Assembly (NCBI RefSeq): GCF_037948395.1
Contig: NZ_CP149940.1
Span: forward strand, 3,844,001 to 3,908,000
Length of the DNA stretch: 64,000 nucleotides
From: Serratia nevei
GTDB lineage: Bacteria; Pseudomonadota; Gammaproteobacteria; Enterobacterales; Enterobacteriaceae
Reading direction: 5' to 3'
Position 1 is the first letter of the stretch. The number at the start of each line of letters is the position of its first letter. Shown piece after piece: positions 55,129 through 63,794 of this stretch. The position numbers and the translations under genes were made by a program. The notes under the pieces are model-generated. The model searched no databases, had not been told where the DNA came from, and saw only the letters and a list, made by a program, of their open reading frames with translations.

Positions 55129-55231
55129 CCGCCGAGCCCCGTCCGTTTCATAAAAATGACTCCGGCACTCGCTATGCTCTATCTTTTAATGAGCCTGCGT
55201 CAGGAACGCCGAGCGCCCGTTAAGGAACACC

Positions 55232-56665
55232 ATGTCAGCCGCAACCCATAACGTCAAAAAAGTCGCTGAACACCGCCAGCGCATTCTCACTCTGTTGTTG
55301 AACAATAAGGAATTGGTCGACGGCATTCTCGGCCGGCCAGGGGATGAGCACGCCCTCAGCCAAAGCGAACTGCTGAACCAGACGGCGGAAATCACCGGCC
55401 TGTTGGACGACATGCACGCCGCCGACCTGGCGGACCTGCTGGAAGCGCTGCCGCAGGATGAACGTATGGCGCTGTGGCGGCTGGTGGGCAACAGCAAGCG
55501 CGGCCAGACGCTGGTGGAGGTCGCCGAGCCGGTCTGGGACAGCCTGATCGAGGAAATGAGCGACAAAGACCTGCTCAAAGCGATCAAAACGCTGGACGTC
55601 GACGAACAGGCCTACCTGGCGCAATACCTGCCGCGTAACCTGATGGGCCGGTTGCTGACCTCGCTGGAGCCGGAGCAGCGCGCCCAGGTGCGCGAGATGA
55701 GCCAGTACGCCAAAGACAGCGTCGGCTGGATGATGGATTTTGAACTGGTGACGGTGCGGCCGGACGTCACGCTCGGCGCGGTGCACCGCTTTTTGCGCAT
55801 GCGCAAAACCATTCCCGACGCCACCGATAAACTGTTCGTCACCGACCGCAAAAACACTCTGCTGGGCGAGCTGCCGCTGACCGCGGTGCTGCTGAACGAT
55901 CCGGAGATCCCGGTGCGCGAAGTGATGGACAGCGATCCCGCCACCTTTCAGCCCGAAGACAAGGCCGATGAAGCGGCCGGCGCGTTCGAGCGTTACGACC
56001 TGATCAGCGCCCCGGTGGTTGACGCCAAGGGCAAACTGATGGGCCGCCTGACCATCGAAGAGATCGTCGACGCCGTCAACGAAGAGAGCGACACCAACCT
56101 GCGCCGCATGGGCGGTTTAAGCCCGGAAGAAGACGTGTTCGCCCCGGTCAGCAAGGCGGTCAAGACCCGCTGGGCCTGGCTGGCGATCAACCTCTGCACC
56201 GCATTCGTCGCCTCGCGCGTGATCGGCCTGTTCGAACACACCATTTCCCAGCTGGTGGCGCTGGCGGCGCTGATGCCGATCGTCGCCGGCATCGGCGGCA
56301 ACACCGGCAACCAGACCATCACCATGATCGTGCGCGCGCTGGCGCTGCACCAGATCGAAGTCGGCAACATCTCACGCCTGATGCTCAGAGAGCTGGGGGT
56401 GGCCATCATCAACGGCGTGGTGTGGGGCGGCATCATGGGCGTGATCACCTGGCTGCTGTACGGCGACGCGGCGATGGGCGGCGTGATGACGCTGGCGATG
56501 CTGCTCAACCTGCTGCTGGCGGCGCTGATGGGCGTGGTGATCCCGATGACCATGCTCAAACTGGGCCGCGATCCGGCGGTCGGCTCGAGCGTGCTCATCA
56601 CCGCGCTGACCGACACCGGCGGCTTTTTCATCTTCCTCGGCCTCGCCACCCTGTTCCTGCTGTAA
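55232..56665 (+). CDS. mgtE: Magnesium transporter MgtE
   Basis: A 477-residue Mg2+ channel/transporter. The N-terminal superhelical domain (about 40-150) contains MHAADLADLLEALPQDERM. Two CBS domains lie at about 155-275 (FVTDRKNTLLGELPLTAVL, SAPVVDAKGKLMGRLTIEE). The C-terminal five-helix pore has ALMPIVAGIGGNTGNQTITM (the conserved GGNxGxQ), the acidic pore region and TALTDTGGFFIFLGLATLFL. CBS/N domains close the pore when cytosolic Mg2+ is high. The gene is not at this place in E. coli. It is monocistronic, with its own terminator. Confidence 0.96.
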   Translation: MSAATHNVKKVAEHRQRILTLLLNNKELVDGILGRPGDEHALSQSELLNQTAEITGLLDDMHAADLADLLEALPQDERMALWRLVGNSKRGQTLVEVAEPVWDSLIEEMSDKDLLKAIKTLDVDEQAYLAQYLPRNLMGRLLTSLEPEQRAQVREMSQYAKDSVGWMMDFELVTVRPDVTLGAVHRFLRMRKTIPDATDKLFVTDRKNTLLGELPLTAVLLNDPEIPVREVMDSDPATFQPEDKADEAAGAFERYDLISAPVVDAKGKLMGRLTIEEIVDAVNEESDTNLRRMGGLSPEEDVFAPVSKAVKTRWAWLAINLCTAFVASRVIGLFEHTISQLVALAALMPIVAGIGGNTGNQTITMIVRALALHQIEVGNISRLMLRELGVAIINGVVWGGIMGVITWLLYGDAAMGGVMTLAMLLNLLLAALMGVVIPMTMLKLGRDPAVGSSVLITALTDTGGFFIFLGLATLFLL

Positions 56666-56671
56666 TACGCC

Positions 56672-56697
56672 AAAAGCCGGCCCCGCGCCGGCTTTTT
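56672..56697 (+). terminator. Terminator after mgtE
   Basis: AAAAGCCGG-CCCCGCG-CCGGCTTTTT. Confidence 0.9.
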
Positions 56698-56850
56698 CGT
56701 CATTCTGTCGCCGGGTTTGCGTTAACGCAGCAAAGTCGGCCTTCCCGGTAGGTTTTCCTCTCGCGCTGTACTACCCTTTGCCAATAAATCGTCTTAATTC
56801 ATCCACGTCATGAATCCAATCACTGACAGAGGCCATCGGTAAGGGTGTCT

Positions 56851-59800
56851 ATGGAGATCAGCGCGCCGAACACGTTCGGCACCCACAAAGGCGTCATGCT
56901 GACGCATTCCCTGTTAGTGGCGTTGGCGACGTTTCTGCTCGCCTTGCTGAGCCTGTCGCTGTCCAGCGAAGCCCGCCACTTCACGCCGCTGTGGTTCCCG
57001 ACCGCCGCCGCGATCGCCGTGCTGTACCGCCACGCCCCGCGCCACTGGGGCCTGCCGCTGCTGGCCAGCGGCCTCGGCATCGTGCTCGCCAGCTTCTTGC
57101 TGTTCGGCGTCAGCGCCACTCCCGTCAAGCTGGCCGCCATCAACCTGCTGGAAGCGGCGGTTTGCGCCCTGCTGCTGCGCCGCACGCTGCCGGCGAACGA
57201 TCCGCTGAGCGATCTGGGCTGCTGGCTGCGCTTTGTGGTGTGCGCCGTGATCTTCACCCCGCTGTTCAGCGCGCTGCTGGCCGCCGGGCTCTCGCCCACG
57301 CCGGATCAAACGTTCTGGCAATCGTTCGGCATCTGGTTCATCTCCGAAGCAATAGGGGTGCTGTCGCTGGCGCCGCTCGGCCTCACCTATCACCGCCGCA
57401 CCTTGGCGGCGCTGAACCCCTACCCGCTGCTGCTCACGCTGATGGGCTCCCTGGCCTTCAGCTACCTGGCGCTGACCTATCTGCCGTTCCCGTTCACCTT
57501 CGTCATCCTGCCGCTGCTGTGGGCCGCCATCGCGCTGCCGCGCTTCGAAGCCTTCGCCGTCTGTTTCTGCACCCTGCTACTGATCACGGTGCTGATCTCG
57601 CTGGGCGTGCTGCACCTGCAGGCCTCTGCACACGTCTTCGGTGAGCTTGGCCTGTACTTGCCGATGCTGCTGATCCTGATCCCGGCACACGCGATGGCGA
57701 TGGTGATGCACACCTTCCGGGTGGAGAAACAGCACATCGTCGAGAGCGAAAGCCGCTTTCGCAGCGCGCTGGAGTATTCCGCCATCGGCATGGCGCTGGT
57801 GTCGCCGGAGGGCAAATGGCTGCAGGTCAATCAGGCACTGTGCAAACTGCTCGGCTATACGCCGGAAGGGTTGCACCGCCTGACGTTCCAGGCGATCACC
57901 CACCCGGACGACCTCAACGCCGATCTCAGCCAGCTGCACGATCTGCTCGACGGCCACATCAGCAGCTACACCATGGAGAAACGCTATATCCGCAGCGACG
58001 GCCAGACAGTTTGGGCGCTGTTGGCCGTCTCGCTGGTGCGCGACGCCGAAGGGCAACCGCTGTACTTCATCTCTCAGGTCGAGGACATCAGCGGCCTCAA
58101 ACGCAGCGAGGCGGAGAACAACCGGCTGGTGGAGCGCATTACGCTGGCCAACCAGGTGGGCGGCGTCGGCATTTGGGAATGGGTGATGAGCCAGGAAAAC
58201 TTCACCTGGGATCAGCGCATGTTCGAACTCTACGATCTCAATCCCGACCAAACGCCGACGCTGGCGCTGTGGCGCACCCTGCTGGTGCCGGAAGATCGCG
58301 AGCGCACCGATCGCGAGCTGGCTGCGCTGCTGGCCGATCCCAAGCCTTTCGTCATGGAATTTCGCATTACCACGCGCGGCGGCAAATTGCGCCATATTCG
58401 CGGCCAGGGCAACGTGATCCTCGACGACCAGGGCCAGCCACTGCGCATGATCGGCACCAATATCGACATGACCGAGCTCAAGATCCTCGCCGAGGCGCTG
58501 CACGAAGAAAAAGAGCGCCTGCACATCACCCTCGACGCCATCGGCGAAGGGGTGATCTCCACCGACAGCCACCTGCGCATCACCTTTATGAACCCGGTGG
58601 CCGAGCAGATGTGCGGCTGGCCGCTCGACCTGGCGATCGGTATGCCGGTCGCCGGCGTGGTGCGCCTGACCAACGGCAAAGACGGCCCGGAAATCGAAAA
58701 CCTCACGCAATACCCGCGGCAGTGGCCGGCAGATTACGCGCTGGTGCTGCACAGCCGCGACGGACGTTATTTCGACGTGCAGCAGTCGGTCTCACCGCTG
58801 AAAACCCTCGATGGCGAAACCATGGGCGCGGTGATGGTGCTGCAGGACGTCACCGCCTCGCGCGAACTGATGAAAAAACTCAGCTACAGCGCCTCGCACG
58901 ACGCGCTGACCGGCCTGCCGAACCGCACCCGATTCGAGAAGCAGCTGAAGGCGGCGATCGCCGCCGGCGGGGAACCGTCGTCGCCGCATTCGCTGGTGTT
59001 CCTCGATCTGGATCGGTTCAAAGCGGTAAACGACACCGCCGGCCACGCGGCGGGTGATGCCTTACTGCGGGACATCGCCCAGCTGATGCGGCATCAGCTG
59101 CGCAACAGCGACTGCCTGGCTCGGCTGGGCGGCGACGAGTTCGGTTTGATCCTGTTCGACTGCCGGCTGGAGCAGGCGAAATCGCTGATGCAGCAGGTAG
59201 TCAACCAAATCAGCCAGCATCCGTTCTACTGGGAAGGGAAAATTTATCGCGTCGGCGCCAGCGCCGGCATCACGCGCATCGGCGGCGACGCCAAAAGCAG
59301 CGAACTGCTGGCCCAGGCCGACATCGCCTGCTACACCGCCAAGCACCACGGCCGCGGCCAGGTTTATCTGTACGAAACGCGGCAAAAACAGCTGCTGGAA
59401 CGGCAGCATGAATTGCTGAACCCACAGGAGGTACAGACGATCATCAGCGAGGGGCAGCTGCGGCTGCTGACCCGCGCGGTCGCGCCACCGGCAACGCCGC
59501 TGTCGGCCGCGTTCCACCAGGTGAAACTGCAGGTGATGGCACCGGACGATCGGCCGCTGCCGCACGAGGCGTTCATCGCCGCGGCGCAGCTGTACGGCCT
59601 GATGCCGGACATCGACCGCTGGGCGGTGACGCAGCTGCTGGTATCGTACGCCGACGACATCAAGCGCAAGGGGCTGTCGCTCGCGTTGCCGCTGGCCACC
59701 GACAGCCTGCTGAACACCGACTTCCAACGCTTCCTGACGGAAACGGTGCGCGCTTCCTCGCTGCCGCCGCGGGCACTGCTGTTCAGCGTTGATGAAGCCG

Positions 59801-60177
59801 TGGTGCTGGAACACGCCGCGCAGTGCCGAGCGTGTCTGCGCGAACTGCAGCAGCTGGGCTGCCGACTGATCGTCAATGGTTTTGGGCATAACATCAATGC
59901 CTTCGATGAGCTGGGCGATCAGAAGATAGACATCATTCGCATCGATGAACGCTTTATCACCAACGTGCACTGCAACCAGATGGATGAGCTGATGGTCTCG
60001 ATGCTCAACGGCGCGGCGCATCGGATCAAGGCGCAAACGCTCGCCGGGCCGGCCCACCAGCCGGTGACGCTGCAGGCGCTGCGCGATGTCGGCGTCGATC
60101 TGGCAGACGGCGACCAGGTGGCGCTGGAGCAGCCGTTAGCGGTTCTGCTCAGCGACGGCTACTTCGGCATCCGCTAA
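56851..60177 (+). CDS. dgcE: Diguanylate cyclase DgcE (YegE) homologue: MASE1-PAS-PAS-PAS-GGDEF-degenerate EAL
   Basis: A 1108-residue c-di-GMP enzyme. An eight-helix MASE1 membrane domain (about 15-285) is followed by three PAS domains (about 295-415, 420-540, 545-665; for example SALEYSAIGMALVSPEGKWL). The GGDEF domain has LARLGGDEFGL near residue 760 and an inhibitory RxxD site (RNSD) five residues before GGDEF. The C-terminal EAL-like domain lacks the EAL motif (LLTRAVAPP) and is presumably inactive. This order, length and residue agreement fit E. coli DgcE, not the shorter YfgF found after ppx there. The start could be GTG 56845; ATG 56851 fits AAGGG better. It likely promotes curli/biofilm control. 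Confidence 0.92.
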   Translation: MEISAPNTFGTHKGVMLTHSLLVALATFLLALLSLSLSSEARHFTPLWFPTAAAIAVLYRHAPRHWGLPLLASGLGIVLASFLLFGVSATPVKLAAINLLEAAVCALLLRRTLPANDPLSDLGCWLRFVVCAVIFTPLFSALLAAGLSPTPDQTFWQSFGIWFISEAIGVLSLAPLGLTYHRRTLAALNPYPLLLTLMGSLAFSYLALTYLPFPFTFVILPLLWAAIALPRFEAFAVCFCTLLLITVLISLGVLHLQASAHVFGELGLYLPMLLILIPAHAMAMVMHTFRVEKQHIVESESRFRSALEYSAIGMALVSPEGKWLQVNQALCKLLGYTPEGLHRLTFQAITHPDDLNADLSQLHDLLDGHISSYTMEKRYIRSDGQTVWALLAVSLVRDAEGQPLYFISQVEDISGLKRSEAENNRLVERITLANQVGGVGIWEWVMSQENFTWDQRMFELYDLNPDQTPTLALWRTLLVPEDRERTDRELAALLADPKPFVMEFRITTRGGKLRHIRGQGNVILDDQGQPLRMIGTNIDMTELKILAEALHEEKERLHITLDAIGEGVISTDSHLRITFMNPVAEQMCGWPLDLAIGMPVAGVVRLTNGKDGPEIENLTQYPRQWPADYALVLHSRDGRYFDVQQSVSPLKTLDGETMGAVMVLQDVTASRELMKKLSYSASHDALTGLPNRTRFEKQLKAAIAAGGEPSSPHSLVFLDLDRFKAVNDTAGHAAGDALLRDIAQLMRHQLRNSDCLARLGGDEFGLILFDCRLEQAKSLMQQVVNQISQHPFYWEGKIYRVGASAGITRIGGDAKSSELLAQADIACYTAKHHGRGQVYLYETRQKQLLERQHELLNPQEVQTIISEGQLRLLTRAVAPPATPLSAAFHQVKLQVMAPDDRPLPHEAFIAAAQLYGLMPDIDRWAVTQLLVSYADDIKRKGLSLALPLATDSLLNTDFQRFLTETVRASSLPPRALLFSVDEAVVLEHAAQCRACLRELQQLGCRLIVNGFGHNINAFDELGDQKIDIIRIDERFITNVHCNQMDELMVSMLNGAAHRIKAQTLAGPAHQPVTLQALRDVGVDLADGDQVALEQPLAVLLSDGYFGIR

Positions 60178-60369
60178 CGCCTTCCCTCGCCGGCGTCGTC
60201 TCACGGGCGGCGCCGCACCTCTCGTCTTTCACATTATGTTAACCAATACGAGATTAGTGATATAAATAACACCTGAAGCTTAAACGATTAAGTAAGATGA
60301 ACCTCCCATGCGGACATCGACGTATCCGTTGATTTTCCTCGACATGTGATAGCTCAGGGATAAGGGACT

Positions 60370-60723
60370 ATGGAAAAGAAATGGTTTTCCGCCAGGGAAC
60401 TGATGGGGAAGGCGGGGTTGCCCTCGACCCCGCAAGGGGTCAATCTGATGGCCCGACGCGAAGGCTGGGTCAGCCGCCGCCGCAGCGGCGTGCAGGGTAA
60501 AGCGCTGGAATACCATATCGACAGCCTGCCGTTCGGCGCGCGCAGCCTGTCGGCCTTACGCGAGGCCGACCATCCGGACTACGACATCAAACGCCAGGAT
60601 CCTATTCGGGTCTGGATCGAGTATTACTACCATCTGACGCCGGCCGAGCGGGAAAAGCTGCTGGCGTTCCTGATGCGCGAAGGCATGAGCCGCCTGCTGC
60701 AGCTGATCGACGCCCCGCGCTAG
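60370..60723 (+). CDS. MuA-type DNA-binding domain protein
   Basis: A 117-residue protein. Residues 4-60 (KKWFSARELMGKAGLPSTPQ, then GVNLMARREGWVSRRRSGVQ) form the winged helix typical of the N-terminal DNA-binding domain of bacteriophage Mu transposase and Mu repressor. The remainder (DPIRVWIEYYYHLTPAEREK, LLAFLMREGMSRLLQLID) is helical and has no transposase catalytic core. This suggests a domesticated regulator rather than a phage remnant; no other Mu genes are near. It lies between dgcE and the convergent Ada-AlkA gene. Targets are unknown. Confidence 0.82.
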   Translation: MEKKWFSARELMGKAGLPSTPQGVNLMARREGWVSRRRSGVQGKALEYHIDSLPFGARSLSALREADHPDYDIKRQDPIRVWIEYYYHLTPAEREKLLAFLMREGMSRLLQLIDAPR

Positions 60724-60735
60724 CCCGAATGCGCC

Positions 60736-62196
60736 TCACTCCTCCCCTTCCGGTGCCCAACCGTCGTTGTGCCACAGGTGCAGCGTGGCGTAAGAACGCC
60801 ACGGGCGCCAACGTTCGGCATAGCGTTCGATCTGGCGCGGCGTCATGCCGGGGAAACGCTGTTTGATCAGGTAATCGCCGGCCAGGAACACGTCCGGCCA
60901 CGACCAGGCGCGCATGGCGATATAGCTGGCGGTCCAGCTGCCGATGCCCGGCAGCGCGGTCAGCGCCTTGATGCCCTGTTCGATATCCAGCACGTTATCG
61001 AGCTGCAGCCGCCCTTCGCCCAGCGCGCGGGCGATCTCGATCAGCGCCGCCGCGCGCTTCAGCTGTACCCCGAGCGGGCGCAGTGCTTCGGGCTGCAGCT
61101 GCGCCACCCGTTCAGCGCTAGGGAAAACGTGGGTGATGCCCTCGTGCGGCGCCGCCAGCGGTTCTCCCCAACGTTCGGCCATCCGCCCGGCGAAGGTTGC
61201 CGCCATTTTCACGCTGACCAATTGCCCCAGCACCGCACGCGCCGCCTGCTCGAAGCTGTTTACGCAGCCCGGCAAGCGCAGCCCCGGCGCATCGGCCGCC
61301 AGCGAACCCAGCGCCTCATTGATGCGATCCGGCGCGGCGTCCAAATCGAACAGCAAGCGTACGCGGCGCAGCACCTCCGTCGTCACCAAACTGAGCGCCG
61401 GCGCGATCTCTACCCTGACCCGGTTGCGCGCTTCTTCCGGCTGCACGCTGAGCCAGCCGCAATACTCCGTACCGCCCTGGCTGACTGAGATCGAACGCAG
61501 ATAGCGGCGGCCCTCGACCCGCTCTACGCCCTGCACGGCGCGCGCCTGCAAGAAGTTCAGCATGCGATCCCAGTCATAGGGCGGCCGATAGCCCAGGTGG
61601 AACACCAGGCCGCTGGCGGCGGCCCGTTCACCGCGCGCGCCGCCGCTGCGCAGCGCCGACGGAATCAGGCGATAGCGCGCCTTGAACAGCTCGTTGAAAC
61701 GCCGCAGGCTGCCGAAACCGGCGGCGAATGCCACTTCGCTGAGCGGCAGATCGGTATCCGCCAACAGGCGTTTGGCCTGCAGCAGCCGGTGCGACTGCGC
61801 GTAATCGATCGGCGAAGCGCCAAACTGCTCGGCGAAGATACGCCGCAGGTGGCGATCGGAAATGCCGAGCCGCGCCGCCAGCGCTTCGCAGCTGTGTTCG
61901 GACAGATAGCCCTGCTCGATGAGCTGCACCGCCACCTGTGCATAGCGGTTGCCCAGATCGATCAGCGCCAGACCGGGCGCCAGTTCCGGCCGGCATTTAA
62001 GACAGGGGCGAAAGCCCGCCAGCTCGGCCGCCGCCGCGCTCGGATAGAAGGTGCAATTTTCCAGCTTCGGCGTGCGGGCGCTGCACACCGGGCGGCAATA
62101 AATGCCGGTGGAAGAGACGCCGACGAAAAAGCGGCCGTCGAATTTGCGGTCACGCGCGCGCAGCGCGTCGTACAACGCTTGCTGTTGGGTATTCAT
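60736..62196 (-). CDS. alkA: Ada-AlkA fusion: methyl-phosphotriester sensor/AraC regulator joined to 3-methyladenine DNA glycosylase II
   Basis: A 486-residue fusion. The Ada-type Cys4 zinc domain (about 10-75) has TGIYCRPVCSARTPKLENC and FRPCLKCRPE. The AraC helix-turn-helix (about 95-180) has LAARLGISDRHLRRIFAEQFG and EVAFAAGFGSLRRFNELFKA. The AlkA N-domain (about 195-300) comes before the HhH-GPD glycosylase with LPGIGSWTASYIAMRAW and DVFLAGDYLIKQRFPGM, which includes the catalytic aspartate. The protein should sense methylated DNA backbone and excise alkylated bases. In E. coli AlkA is a free 282-residue enzyme next to yegE and yegD. Upstream in-frame ATGs at 62226, 62268 and 62280 exist; 62196 fits relatives best. 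Confidence 0.92.
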   Translation of the reverse strand: MNTQQQALYDALRARDRKFDGRFFVGVSSTGIYCRPVCSARTPKLENCTFYPSAAAAELAGFRPCLKCRPELAPGLALIDLGNRYAQVAVQLIEQGYLSEHSCEALAARLGISDRHLRRIFAEQFGASPIDYAQSHRLLQAKRLLADTDLPLSEVAFAAGFGSLRRFNELFKARYRLIPSALRSGGARGERAAASGLVFHLGYRPPYDWDRMLNFLQARAVQGVERVEGRRYLRSISVSQGGTEYCGWLSVQPEEARNRVRVEIAPALSLVTTEVLRRVRLLFDLDAAPDRINEALGSLAADAPGLRLPGCVNSFEQAARAVLGQLVSVKMAATFAGRMAERWGEPLAAPHEGITHVFPSAERVAQLQPEALRPLGVQLKRAAALIEIARALGEGRLQLDNVLDIEQGIKALTALPGIGSWTASYIAMRAWSWPDVFLAGDYLIKQRFPGMTPRQIERYAERWRPWRSYATLHLWHNDGWAPEGEE

Positions 62197-62390
62197 GGCA
62201 ACGCTCGGGTTCGGTTTTTTCTGCATTATGGGGCTCGGCTGGCGCGCTGACGTGCGGAATTCGGACATTAAGTTAAGCATGCCGATGCCGCGCCCGCTAA
62301 ATTTTTCGACACTCGCGCATCAGCGCATTGCCCACCGGCCCCGTCTCGGGTAAAGTCGCCCCCCTTCATTGGCATGGGGACAAAAAAGAG

Positions 62391-63743
62391 ATGTTTATTG
62401 GATTCGACTATGGGACAGCCAACTGTTCCGTCGCGGTGATGCGCGACCACGGCCCCGAGCTGCTGACGCTGGAAAACAACGAGCCGTATCTGCCTTCGAT
62501 GCTGTGCGCGCCGACCCGCGAAGCGGTGAGCGAGTGCCTGCACCGCCACTGGCAGGTACCGACCGGCAGCGAAGAAAACCAGCAGCTGCTGCGCCGCGCC
62601 ATCAGTTACAACCGCGAAGAAGACATTCCGGTCGGCGGCGACAGCGTGCTGTTCGGCCTGCAGGCGCTGGCGCACTACATGGAAGATCCGGAAGAGGTGT
62701 ACTTCGTGCGCTCGCCGAAGTCCTTCCTCGGCGCCAACGGCCTGAAGCCGCAGCAGATCGCCCTGTTCGAAGACCTGGTCTGCGCCATGATGTTCCACAT
62801 CAAACGCCAGGCGGAAAACGTGCTGCAGGCCGGTATCGATCAAGCGGTGATCGGCCGACCGATCAACTTCCAGGGCATCGGCGGCGAAGAGGCCAACCGG
62901 CAGGCGCAGGGCATTTTGCAGCGCGCCGCCGAACGCGCCGGTTTCAAAGAGATTGAATTCCAGTTCGAGCCGGTGGCGGCAGGGCTGGACTTCGAGGCGA
63001 CGCTGAGCGAAGAGCAAACCGTGCTGGTGGTGGACATCGGCGGCGGCACCACCGACTGCTCGGTGCTGCTGATGGGCCCGCAGTGGCGCGACCGCGCCGA
63101 TCGTCAGCAGAGCCTGCTGGGCCACAGCGGCTGCCGGGTCGGCGGTAACGATCTGGACATCATGTTGGCCTTCAAACAGCTGATGCCGCTGTTCGGCCTG
63201 GGCGGCGAAACCGGGAAAGGCATCGCCCTGCCGGCGCTGCCTTACTGGAACGCGGTGGCGACCAACGACGTACCGGCGCAAAACGACTTCTACAGCGCCG
63301 CCAATGGCCGCGTGCTGCGCGATCTGATCCTCGACGCGGCGGAGCCGGAAAAGGTCAAACGCCTGCTGAAAGTGTACCAGCAGCGCCTGAGTTACCGGCT
63401 GGTACGCGCGGCCGAAGAGAGTAAGATAGCCCTGTCAGGCCAAACCGCCATCAGCGCGCCGCTCAGCTTCGTCCAGGCCGATCTGGCGGAAAGCATCAGC
63501 CAGGATCAGCTCGCCGACGCCATCTCACAGCCGTTGATGCGCATCCAGGAGCAGGTCAGCGCCGCGTTGGCCAGCAGCCAGACCGCGCCGCAGGTGATCT
63601 ACCTGACCGGCGGCAGCGCGCGTTCGCCGCTGCTGCGCGCCGCGCTGCAACAGCAGCTGCCGGGCATTCCGATCGTCGGCGGCAACGACTTCGGCTCGGT
63701 CACCGCCGGGCTGGCGCGCTGGGCGCAAACGCTGTTCCGTTGA
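62391..63743 (+). CDS. yegD: Hsp70-family chaperone-like protein YegD
   Basis: A 450-residue actin-fold ATPase related to the DnaK nucleotide-binding domain but without a substrate-binding domain. IGFDYGTANCSVAVM is phosphate loop 1, LVVDIGGGTTDCSVLLMG phosphate loop 2, and VIYLTGGSARSPLLRAALQ the adenosine motif. The length equals E. coli YegD. ATG at 62391 is used; AAAAAGAG precedes it. It is divergent from the Ada-AlkA gene with about 195 bases between starts, as alkA and yegD are in E. coli. Client proteins are unknown. Confidence 0.95.
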   Translation: MFIGFDYGTANCSVAVMRDHGPELLTLENNEPYLPSMLCAPTREAVSECLHRHWQVPTGSEENQQLLRRAISYNREEDIPVGGDSVLFGLQALAHYMEDPEEVYFVRSPKSFLGANGLKPQQIALFEDLVCAMMFHIKRQAENVLQAGIDQAVIGRPINFQGIGGEEANRQAQGILQRAAERAGFKEIEFQFEPVAAGLDFEATLSEEQTVLVVDIGGGTTDCSVLLMGPQWRDRADRQQSLLGHSGCRVGGNDLDIMLAFKQLMPLFGLGGETGKGIALPALPYWNAVATNDVPAQNDFYSAANGRVLRDLILDAAEPEKVKRLLKVYQQRLSYRLVRAAEESKIALSGQTAISAPLSFVQADLAESISQDQLADAISQPLMRIQEQVSAALASSQTAPQVIYLTGGSARSPLLRAALQQQLPGIPIVGGNDFGSVTAGLARWAQTLFR

Positions 63744-63749
63744 CGGCCC

Positions 63750-63773
63750 AAGGGCGCGGCTCGCCGCGCCCTT
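63750..63773 (+). terminator. Hairpin after yegD
   Basis: AAGGGCGCGG-CTCG-CCGCGCCCTT is a perfect 10-bp stem 7 bases after the stop, without a T-tract. Confidence 0.55.
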
Positions 63774-63794
63774 GCTCATTGGAGGCTATGCATC

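Noticed and set aside
56851..60177. Labelling the c-di-GMP protein as YfgF because it follows ppx-yfgG
   Set aside because: Length, three PAS domains, intact GGDEF and degenerate EAL fit DgcE/YegE; YfgF has no PAS domains and an active EAL.
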